From Bacteroidales bacterium (GTDB lineage Bacteria > Bacteroidota > Bacteroidia > Bacteroidales > Paludibacteraceae), in NCBI GenBank assembly GCA_022784645.1, contig JALFZG010000053.1:1-64000 (forward strand): a stretch of DNA of 64,000 nt. The letters are read 5' to 3'. This document shows, piece by piece, positions 41,307 to 47,851 of this stretch; the first letter of the stretch is position 1, and each line of letters begins with the position of its first letter. The translations under genes were made by a program, and so were the position numbers. The notes beneath the pieces were generated by a model. The model had not been told where the DNA came from, searched no databases, and saw nothing but the letters and a program-made list of their open reading frames with translations.

Positions 41307-42011
41307 ATGGAAGTTCGCATCGAAGAATCATGGCGCAAGGTGCTTCAGCCGGAGTTCGATAAGCCGTATTTTGAATTGCTCACTTCGTTTGTGCGCAAGG
41401 AGTATCAATCGAAGCAGGTTTTTCCGCCGGCTCCGCTCATTTTTAATGCGTTTGACAGTTGTCCGTTTGAGCAAGTCAAGGTGGTGATTATCGGTCAGGA
41501 TCCGTATCACGAGCCGGGGCAGGCGATGGGGCTCTCGTTTAGTGTGCCGGAGGGCGTACAGGTGCCACCTTCGCTCGCGAATATTTATAAGGAGATTCGG
41601 CGGGAAGAAGCAGCGGGCATGCTGCCGGCCGGTTGTCTGCAATCGCAGTTGCTGCCCAATGGGGCGCTATCGGGCGACCTTCGGCCGTGGGTTAGTCAAG
41701 GCGTTTTGCTGCTAAATGCCACCCTCACGGTGGAAGCACATCGAGCTGGAAGCCACCAAAACAAAGGCTGGGAAGAGCTCACAGATGCCGCCATCCGAGC
41801 TTTGAGCGAGAAGCGCGAACACCTTGTTTTTATGCTTTGGGGCAGTTATGCACAACGCAAAGGGGCTTGTATCGACCGCAGGAAACACCTCGTGCTCACC
41901 ACCTCCCATCCCAGCCCACTATCCGTTTATCGAGGCTTCGATGGTTGCGGACATTTCGCCCAAGCCAATCAATACCTCATCCGCCACCATTCCGCACCTA
42001 TCTGCTGGTAA
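41307..42011 (+). CDS. ung: Uracil-DNA glycosylase
   Basis: 234 residues, family 1 UDG. Catalytic water-activating loop GQDPYHEPGQAMGLSFSV (Asp near residue 65), QGVLLLNATLTVEAHRAGSH, and the intercalating HPSPLSVYRGF near residue 200. It excises uracil from DNA to start base excision repair. It is divergent from polA, so a repair pair shares one intergenic region. Starts at ATG 41307 after a 115-nt leader. Confidence 0.96.
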   Translation: MEVRIEESWRKVLQPEFDKPYFELLTSFVRKEYQSKQVFPPAPLIFNAFDSCPFEQVKVVIIGQDPYHEPGQAMGLSFSVPEGVQVPPSLANIYKEIRREEAAGMLPAGCLQSQLLPNGALSGDLRPWVSQGVLLLNATLTVEAHRAGSHQNKGWEELTDAAIRALSEKREHLVFMLWGSYAQRKGACIDRRKHLVLTTSHPSPLSVYRGFDGCGHFAQANQYLIRHHSAPICW

Positions 42012-42040
42012 AAATTCTATGTTCAGCCTACACGCTGCAT

Positions 42041-42161
42041 ACGTTCATCTAGCTTGTATCTAGCTTGTATCTAGCTTGTATCTAGCTTGTTTGCAAGCAC
42101 GATGAAAGCTAGATACAAGCTAGGTGCACGTGCAATGCGTGGACAATGAAAGGACTGTCCT
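42041..42161. repeat. 11-bp periodic array, eleven units
   Basis: Units of exactly 11 bp run from ACGTTCATCTA through three GCTTGTATCTA copies, GCTTGTTTGCA, AGCACGATGAA, AGCTAGATACA, AGCTAGGTGCA, CGTGCAATGCG, TGGACAATGAA to AGGACTGTCCT. The later half contains the inverse of the first: AGCTAGATACAAGCTAG (42107-42123) pairs over 17 bp with 42071-42087. It begins 30 bp after the ung stop codon. Confidence 0.75.
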
Positions 42162-42203
42162 GACTTCCGCAGCAGCGAGGAACTATTCGTTACGTTTGTA
42201 TAA

Positions 42204-42305
42204 GGCATTCGTGTGACGAATGCCCCCAGCAGCCCCCCCATCAGCGCCGCCCCTCTCTTCCCTGTAGCCCCCCTCATCAGCGCCGTCCCTCTCTTCCCTG
42301 TAGCC
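42204..42305. repeat. Hairpin and 36-bp tandem duplication
   Basis: GGCATTCG-tgtga-CGAATGCC (42204-42224) is a perfect 8-bp hairpin. After it, a 30-nt block that starts ATCAGCGCCG and ends CCCTGTAGCC occurs at 42240-42269 and again at 42276-42305 with one mismatch, a period of 36 bp. C-rich, no frame. Confidence 0.7.
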
Positions 42306-42306
42306 A

Positions 42307-42449
42307 TCGTTCATCGCTCGTTCATCGCACTACCATCGCACCTGCATCATACGTTCATCGCCCGTACATTGCACTCTCATTACACATACAGCCTACGTAC
42401 AGCACACGTAGTTCGTACGTATTTTTACGTGTAAACTACGTGCGAACAG
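42307..42449. repeat. 11-bp periodic array, thirteen units
   Basis: TCGTTCATCGC twice, ACTACCATCGC, ACCTGCATCAT, ACGTTCATCGC, CCGTACATTGC, ACTCTCATTAC, ACATACAGCCT, ACGTACAGCAC, ACGTAGTTCGT, ACGTATTTTTA, CGTGTAAACTA, CGTGCGAACAG. Length is kept at 11 while sequence drifts from the consensus ACGTTCATCGC. No coding frame spans it. The DNA between 42450 and the IS at 42541 is AT-rich and featureless. Confidence 0.75.
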
Positions 42450-42555
42450 TTTCCTCTGGAGTAGGTATTGGCTTTCCGCGTGCGCGCGTTTCCTTATATA
42501 TAATTAATAAAGAAAAAGTAAATATAATTAATTAAAGAAAAACCCGTTGGCGGAA

Positions 42556-43455
42556 TTAAAGTAGCGCATGTTTAATTTGCCCAAGCGGTTTGTTGTTAAT
42601 AAAGTTTATATATTGTAGGATAGTTAATGCGCTGATTTTGCTGATAATACGAGCAAATAATCCTACTTGTTGTTTAGCATAATTGCGACAAAGCATAAAT
42701 TGGTCAACCATCTGTGAGAAAAGCGTTTCCACACGTTTCCTAGCCTTGGCAAAGGGAGCAAAAGTTGGTTTCCAATCCTTTTGATTCAATCGGTATGGCA
42801 CTTCCAATCGAATCTCGGATGTCTCGAACAAGTCCAGTTGTACGGACGCGCTCAAATATCCTTTATCCCCGAGGATGGTGCATCGGTGGTAGTCATATTT
42901 GATGTCTTGCAAGTAATGTATGTCATGCACACTTGCCTTTGACAAATCATATGAATGGATCACTCCGTGTAAGCCACATAGCGCGTGCAGTTTGTAACCG
43001 TAATAGTAACAATTTTGCGCTGCGCAATATCCGAGACTTGGAGCTTTAGCGAAGTCGTCTTTGCCTAATCGGCAACGCTTTGCACGGGCAATGCGACAAA
43101 CGGGCACCGGTTTTGAATCGACACAAAACACATCTTCTCCTGCATCAATCGCTTGAGCAATGTTCTTTCGTATTTGTTCGCATAAGTTGGCGGTGAACTT
43201 ACGACGATCATTGTACTGGCGACGAGAAATGAGGTTGGGGAAATCGGATTTGTACTCTTTGAGTAGAGCAAACAGATACGATTCACTATCCACACCAAAT
43301 TGCTCAGCAGTGAGACTAAGTGCGATAACTTCAAGGTCAGAAAAACGAGGAACGACACCTCTACGAGGCATATTTCCACGTTCATCTACCAAATTTTTGG
43401 AAAATTTCTTGCATATGTCAAAAATTTTTCCGAACTTTGCAGCCAAGTTGCGCAT
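42556..43455 (-). CDS. IS982-family transposase
   Basis: 299 residues, normal IS982 size. The DDE residues are seen in CVDSKPVPVCR (Asp near 113), LGDKGYLSASV (Asp near 197) and RKRVETLFSQMVDQF (Glu near 245). IARAKRCRLGKDD is a family hallmark. The frame is intact, so the element may be active. Own promoter at 43500-43531. Confidence 0.93.
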   Translation of the reverse strand: MRNLAAKFGKIFDICKKFSKNLVDERGNMPRRGVVPRFSDLEVIALSLTAEQFGVDSESYLFALLKEYKSDFPNLISRRQYNDRRKFTANLCEQIRKNIAQAIDAGEDVFCVDSKPVPVCRIARAKRCRLGKDDFAKAPSLGYCAAQNCYYYGYKLHALCGLHGVIHSYDLSKASVHDIHYLQDIKYDYHRCTILGDKGYLSASVQLDLFETSEIRLEVPYRLNQKDWKPTFAPFAKARKRVETLFSQMVDQFMLCRNYAKQQVGLFARIISKISALTILQYINFINNKPLGQIKHALL

Positions 43456-43499
43456 GACGATGATGTTTTAGTTGTTTAACTTTGTTGATTTTGACACTA

Positions 43500-43531
43500 C
43501 AAAGTTACTAAAAATCAGCGAATTGTGCAAC
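43500..43531 (-). promoter_or_regulatory. Transposase promoter
   Basis: -7 TAACTTTG (plus CAAAGTTA 43500-43507), 20 bp, -33-like GTTG (plus CAAC 43528-43531). Confidence 0.5.
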
Positions 43532-43551
43532 TTTTTTGTTAAAAAATTTAA

Positions 43552-45099
43552 TCAAAGAACACTTTTTTTTAATTCCGCCAACAGGTTATTGTATAGTATT
43601 TTGCCGAAATAGCGGAGGTCAGTAAGGTACATTCCTCGCTCTTCACAAGCCGTTAGATAGCGCATTTCAGAAGCCTCTATTTCGGGTAACGTCTTGGGCA
43701 TATCGGCATAGAAAGGCGGGAGCAAACCGGGCTTATGATGCAAGCGTTTTTCTTGCAACTCAGGACTGTAAAGTGAGAGATATTGCTTACTGATGGGGCG
43801 AACACCAACGAGTTTCATATCGCCTGCCAGCACATTAATTATCATCGGCCACTCATCGATGAAGTTCTTTCGCATGCATCGGCCGAGGGTCGTTATGCGG
43901 ATATCATGGCTGAATTTGCCGGACTCTTTAAGGCCATAGTGCTGGTAGATATACGCCTGCAAGTACTCCGAATATGGGTGCATGGTGCGGAATTTATATA
44001 CTTGAAACTCGCGTCCGTCTTTCCCTACCCTATTGAGTCGAATGAGCAAACCATAGAGCTTGGTGGCTACAGATTGCGGACGGAAACTCCTTCGGGCAAT
44101 CACATAGCGGAGGTCGCCCACTTTATGGTCATCTACAATTTCAAAACCGCAATAGCACAATCGTCCAAGCACCTCTGCACGAGAGAGAATGCGGTTTTTG
44201 CCCTCGGTAATATCAAAATACAAGCGAGAGGTCATCACCAAACGAGGGAAGACGCGTTTGTAAAGATATACAAACGCATAAACTATTCTATTGATTACGC
44301 GTGGATAGCGCTGGAGAATCTTCTTTTTGGTAGTGCTTTTAGGTTCAAAGCAGCATACAAACAGTCCATTGTCGGGCAGTTTATCATTAACCACACCAAA
44401 CATTTGATTGATACCTCGAATCTGATTGAGAGGCATAAAATTGACGATGGTATCCTGATTGTAATACTTGAGTTTCTTGAAGTTATAAATCTCTTGGGAA
44501 GCTAATGTGATGGTATTCGACGAAAAGAGGGAGATATGCTTTTCGAGATAAGCAAGTGCTTCAGGACCCGCTTCCTCTATGATGGACTCTCGAATTTCGT
44601 TTGCCCGCTCCTCTGAGGCAAATTCAGCAGGATGGAGCACCGATTGCGGACCACGTTCGGGCGCTCTCTCCACTTCCGGTTCAGCATAAGTAGCATATTG
44701 GTAAGCATGAGAGAGGATGATATAGACAAGGCAGGTGACGAGCATCACGAGCCAGATGGTAAGGAGCACAAAGATGGAGAAATTGTGGTCGGGCGAGATC
44801 AGATACATGTAGCAAAGCATGCAGCAGAACTGCATAACTGCCGCTGCTGCCAATCGAGCAAGCAATTCGCCCATTCGCATTTTCTTTACACGAATATAAC
44901 GATGCGTAAAATAGCTGATTATGAGCCATTCTGCACTAAAAACCAACGCAAAGATCCAATATTTGGTAAACGGTACTTGTGTTGACAAGGGAAACCACAT
45001 CAACACAACAAAGAAGCTGATTGCAAGCATAAGCATGTCAATCAGCAAGTATTGCCAAAACGGAACGTAAAAAAGTCGGAATTTATGGAATATCGTCAT
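43552..45099 (-). CDS. Polyprenyl glycosylphosphotransferase (sugar transferase), C-terminus replaced by the IS
   Basis: 515 residues from ATG 45099. Four membrane spans come first, then a cytoplasmic region (LPDNGLFVCCFEPK, YKRVFPRLVMTSRLYF, LSRAEVLGRLCYCGFEIVDD), then the bacterial sugar-transferase core: VYKFRTMHPYSEYLQ, RNFIDEWPMIINVLAGDMKLVGVRPISK and HKPGLLPPFYADMP. Such enzymes load the first sugar phosphate onto undecaprenyl phosphate. The native end stops at about KILYNN; the last ten residues, LLAELKKSVL, and the TGA are read from the IS982 end. Activity is probably kept, as only the tail is lost. Confidence 0.87.
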   Translation of the reverse strand: MTIFHKFRLFYVPFWQYLLIDMLMLAISFFVVLMWFPLSTQVPFTKYWIFALVFSAEWLIISYFTHRYIRVKKMRMGELLARLAAAAVMQFCCMLCYMYLISPDHNFSIFVLLTIWLVMLVTCLVYIILSHAYQYATYAEPEVERAPERGPQSVLHPAEFASEERANEIRESIIEEAGPEALAYLEKHISLFSSNTITLASQEIYNFKKLKYYNQDTIVNFMPLNQIRGINQMFGVVNDKLPDNGLFVCCFEPKSTTKKKILQRYPRVINRIVYAFVYLYKRVFPRLVMTSRLYFDITEGKNRILSRAEVLGRLCYCGFEIVDDHKVGDLRYVIARRSFRPQSVATKLYGLLIRLNRVGKDGREFQVYKFRTMHPYSEYLQAYIYQHYGLKESGKFSHDIRITTLGRCMRKNFIDEWPMIINVLAGDMKLVGVRPISKQYLSLYSPELQEKRLHHKPGLLPPFYADMPKTLPEIEASEMRYLTACEERGMYLTDLRYFGKILYNNLLAELKKSVL

Positions 45100-45150
45100 G
45101 TGCGTGCTTTTCCGGTCGCACAAAAGGAATGCGTTAGTAGTATGAAATAA

Positions 45151-45184
45151 ACCACGGAGAGGCCCATCAGCCTCTCCACGTGGT
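45151..45184 (-). terminator. Terminator between ompH and the sugar transferase gene
   Basis: GGAGAGGC-ccatca-GCCTCTCC inside ACCAC/GTGGT with a two-base bulge; followed on the minus strand by TTTATTT. Confidence 0.75.
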
Positions 45185-45190
45185 TATATA

Positions 45191-45784
45191 TTATTTGCTG
45201 TAACGAGCGTTGAGCCCCTCAATCACGTCATTGGTGATATCGAGCGCATCAGCAGCCATGAGGATATTATCTTTACCGGTATTGGAAAGAATCATCTGGA
45301 AACGGCCGTCAGCATTGTACTCTTTCAAGTAGTTAGTGAGCGAATCAGCGAGCTGGAGGTTGATATCCTGGAGTTCCATTGCGATATCTTGAGAGAGTTT
45401 AGCCTCAAGTTCCTGAAGTTCCTGCTGCTCTTTCTGAATCTTCATTGCTTCCTGCTCTGCACGTTCGCGGCTCAAGAATGCGTTGTTATCAAGCTTGCGC
45501 TGGAAATCAGCAGCCTTATTCTGGAGGTTGCGAGCGCGGGTATTGAGTTTGAGGCGAGCATCTTCCTGCTTGCTCATGATCTGATCGTTGGCCTCAATAG
45601 CGAACTGATAGTTCTCGAGGAGCGAATCGAGGTTGATGTAAGCAATAGGAAGTTCAGCAGCAACCGAGCCATCAGCAGCTGCAACAGGATGGTCGCAAGT
45701 GGGTTTACTGGTGAAATGAAGAACAAAAAGCGCAACTACTGCTACGCCAAGGATTGTTTCGATAATAAGATTTGTCTTGTTCAT
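45191..45784 (-). CDS. OmpH/Skp family protein
   Basis: 197 residues. An N-terminal hydrophobic segment (ETILGVAVVALFVLHF) anchors or exports it. PIAYINLDSLLENYQFAIEANDQIMSKQEDARL begins the Skp-like domain, followed by a long coiled coil (about 65-150) rich in Glu, Gln and Lys, and NILMAADALDITNDVIEGLNARY at the end. Skp family members are periplasmic chaperones for outer-membrane proteins. It follows the small membrane protein gene and has its own terminator. Confidence 0.88.
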   Translation of the reverse strand: MNKTNLIIETILGVAVVALFVLHFTSKPTCDHPVAAADGSVAAELPIAYINLDSLLENYQFAIEANDQIMSKQEDARLKLNTRARNLQNKAADFQRKLDNNAFLSRERAEQEAMKIQKEQQELQELEAKLSQDIAMELQDINLQLADSLTNYLKEYNADGRFQMILSNTGKDNILMAADALDITNDVIEGLNARYSK

Positions 45785-45797
45785 ATTTTTTTATTTA

Positions 45798-46010
45798 TTA
45801 TAGATTTTTCACATCAATCTTGTTTGCTTTTGGCCGACGAGCTTCTCTATCCTGACTCTGCACACACCCTATTCCGCGCTCTCGCATCGCCCGAGAATCA
45901 GAAATATGCATGGATTTGAAACGGCCGTTTTTCTTAAAGATCACTCTCACAGACAGGAGCACCATCGCTACGATGATGAGCGCAAGCGTTATGAGAAGTG
46001 TTGCAAACAT
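45798..46010 (-). CDS. Conserved small membrane protein of Bacteroidota
   Basis: 70 residues: one helix (LLITLALIIVAMVLLSVRVIF) then a conserved tail KKNGRFKSMHISDSRAMRERGIGCVQSQDREARR. I recognise the NGRF...H...N(S)xAMRxRGIGCVQSQDRxAR pattern as widespread in the phylum, but no function is known. Upstream of ompH by 13 bp, likely one transcript from the promoter at 46036-46067. Confidence 0.8.
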   Translation of the reverse strand: MFATLLITLALIIVAMVLLSVRVIFKKNGRFKSMHISDSRAMRERGIGCVQSQDREARRPKANKIDVKNL

Positions 46011-46035
46011 TGTGCCGAATTTTCAGTTTCGGCTA

Positions 46036-46067
46036 CAAAATTACTACTTTTATCTGATTTGTGCAAG
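46036..46067 (-). promoter_or_regulatory. Promoter for the small membrane protein and ompH
   Basis: -7 TAATTTTG (plus CAAAATTA 46036-46043), 20 bp, CTTG (plus CAAG 46064-46067). Confidence 0.6.
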
Positions 46068-46124
46068 TTTTTTGGTAGAATAATATTGAAATAGCACTTT
46101 TTCTTAAGAAAAAAGGCCTCAGAT

Positions 46125-46156
46125 ATTGCGTATTTCGGATATTTTATATAATTTTG
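46125..46156 (+). promoter_or_regulatory. Promoter for the bactofilin gene
   Basis: ATTG 46125-46128, 20 bp, -7 TAATTTTG 46149-46156. Confidence 0.6.
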
Positions 46157-46183
46157 CGCTCGCAAATTAAATTTCGCTTCATT

Positions 46184-46558
46184 ATGGCATCATTTCAAAA
46201 TCAGCAAAATCAGCAGGGCGCACTCTATAACGCCATTACAGCCGAGAGTAAGATCATCGGTACGATAGTAGCCAACAACGACATCCGCATAGATGGCACG
46301 GTGGAAGGCGATATCCAATGCCGCGGCAAAGTGGTAATTGGCGAGAAAGGGCTCGTTCACGGCAATATCCAATGTACGAATGCCGAAGTGCAAGGGCGTA
46401 TAGAGGGCAAAGTGGAAGCTTTGCAGACGCTTGCTTTGCGCGCATCGGCCAATATTCAGGGAGATGTGGTAACGCAATCGCTTATCGTAGAACCCAACGC
46501 AATCTTCTGTGGCACCTGCCAAATGGGCAAGAAGAATGCCGCTATTGAGCAGAAATAA
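46184..46558 (+). CDS. Bactofilin
   Basis: 124 residues from ATG 46184; a longer frame would start near the promoter and is not used. The beta-helical DUF583 core runs from ESKIIGTIVANNDIRIDGTVEGDIQC through GKVVIGEKGLVHGNIQCTNAEVQGRIEGKVEALQTLALRASANIQGDV to SLIVEPNAIFCGTCQM, with regular Gly at turns. Bactofilins polymerise on the membrane as cytoskeletal scaffolds, often for cell-wall shaping. It is 47 bp upstream of the DUF1015 gene. Confidence 0.93.
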   Translation: MASFQNQQNQQGALYNAITAESKIIGTIVANNDIRIDGTVEGDIQCRGKVVIGEKGLVHGNIQCTNAEVQGRIEGKVEALQTLALRASANIQGDVVTQSLIVEPNAIFCGTCQMGKKNAAIEQK

Positions 46559-46605
46559 CGATATTTTTATCGACACATAACTTAATCTATTAATCTATTT
46601 TTATC

Positions 46606-47850
46606 ATGGCAATTATCAAACCATTTGAGGGCGTTCGTCCTCCCAAAAATCTTGTTGACAAAGTATCGGCTCGTCCGTATGATGTGTTATCTTCAGAAGA
46701 AGCTCGCGAAGAAGCTGCCGGTCTTCCAATGTCGCTCTATCACATTAACCGCCCGGAGATTAACTTTGAGGTAGGCTGCGATGAGCATGACCCGCGCGTG
46801 TATCAGGCCGCTCATGACCAGTATGAACTATTTAAGAAAAATGGTTGGCTCGTACGCGATGCTGGCGAACATTATTACATTTATGCTCAAACGATGAACG
46901 GCAAAACGCAATATGGTTTGCTCGTTGCTGTACATGCTGATGATTATGAAAAAGGCGTTATTCTTCGCCATGAGCTTACCCGCCGAGACAAAGAAGACGA
47001 CCGCATGCGTCATGTAGAGGCTTGCAACGCCAATATCGGTCCGGCTTTCTTTGCTTATCCAGCTAATGCTGAGATGAAAGAGATTACCCGCAAGGCTGTA
47101 AGTGGCGAGCCGGAATATGATTTCGTATCGGCAGATGGCGTTCGTCATCAGATGTGGATCATCTCTGATAAGGCCGTAATGGATCGCATTACGGAGATTT
47201 TCAAGACCTTCCCGCACCTGTATATCGCAGATGGTCACCATCGTTCGGCAGCAGCAGTTCGCGTGGCTCAAGAGCGCAAGAAAGCCAATCCGAACCATAA
47301 GGGAGACGAAGAATACAATTATTTCCTTACGGCTTGCTTTGCAGCTGACGAATTGACCGTTTTGGACTATAATCGCGTTGTGAAAGACCTCAACGGCAAG
47401 ACCGCGGAGGAACTTTTGAAAGCACTCGAAGCTGACTTTACGGTAGAGGACATGGGCGAGGACTATTACAAGCCTGCCAAGCGCCATGAGTTCTCACTTT
47501 ATATCAACAAACATTGGTATCGCCTGACTACCAAAGCTGAGCATATCCACGAAGAAGACCCCATCGAGAGCCTCGATGTAGCTATTTCTTCTAAGCATAT
47601 TCTTGATAAGCAGTTTGGCATTACCGACCTCAGAGGCGATAAGCGCATTGATTTCATTGGTGGTATTCGCGGTCTTGAAGAGCTTAAGAAACTCGTAGAC
47701 AACGGAAGTGCTGCATGTGCTTTAGCGCTCTACCCCGTTTCGATGGAAGAGATTTTCCGAGTAGCAGACAGCGGCAACATCATGCCTCCTAAGGCTACTT
47801 GGTTTGAGCCAAAACTACGCTCTGGTGTAGTAATTCACGAACTCGACTAA
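46606..47850 (+). CDS. DUF1015 family protein
   Basis: 414 residues. IIKPFEGVRPPKNLVDKVSARPYDVLSSEEA at the start, then YIYAQTMNGKTQYGLLVAV, HELTRRDKEDDRMRHVEACNANIGPAFFAY and LYIADGHHRSAAAVRVAQ near residue 208 identify the family (PF06245). The order resembles an SerC-linked DUF1015 gene in other Bacteroidota. The function is unknown; conserved HxxTRxxK and DGHHR motifs hint at an enzyme. The stop precedes the porE start by one base. Confidence 0.9.
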   Translation: MAIIKPFEGVRPPKNLVDKVSARPYDVLSSEEAREEAAGLPMSLYHINRPEINFEVGCDEHDPRVYQAAHDQYELFKKNGWLVRDAGEHYYIYAQTMNGKTQYGLLVAVHADDYEKGVILRHELTRRDKEDDRMRHVEACNANIGPAFFAYPANAEMKEITRKAVSGEPEYDFVSADGVRHQMWIISDKAVMDRITEIFKTFPHLYIADGHHRSAAAVRVAQERKKANPNHKGDEEYNYFLTACFAADELTVLDYNRVVKDLNGKTAEELLKALEADFTVEDMGEDYYKPAKRHEFSLYINKHWYRLTTKAEHIHEEDPIESLDVAISSKHILDKQFGITDLRGDKRIDFIGGIRGLEELKKLVDNGSAACALALYPVSMEEIFRVADSGNIMPPKATWFEPKLRSGVVIHELD

Positions 47851-47851
47851 A

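Larger units (their letters stand above)
42541..43587. mobile_element. IS982-family insertion sequence, 1047 bp
   Basis: Terminal inverted repeats of 20 bp, AACC(C/T)GTTGGCGGAATTAAA, lie at 42541-42560 and 43568-43587 (one mismatch). They enclose one intact transposase gene. The transposase stop codon lies inside the left repeat. No target duplication is evident at the outer edges. The right end has inserted into the 3' end of the sugar transferase gene, whose new stop lies 36 bp inside the IS. Confidence 0.9.

Noticed and set aside
42041-42449. CRISPR array
   Set aside because: Units are 11 bp, directly adjacent and degenerate. There are no spacers of constant length, no 24-40 bp repeats and no cas genes nearby.
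42532-43596. Target-site duplication of the IS982 element
   Set aside because: The flanks AAAGAAA and ATTGTAT do not share a repeat of convincing length; either it was lost or the ends are off by a few bases.
43783-44505. 240-codon open frame on the plus strand
   Set aside because: Antisense to the sugar transferase gene, which is clearly real.
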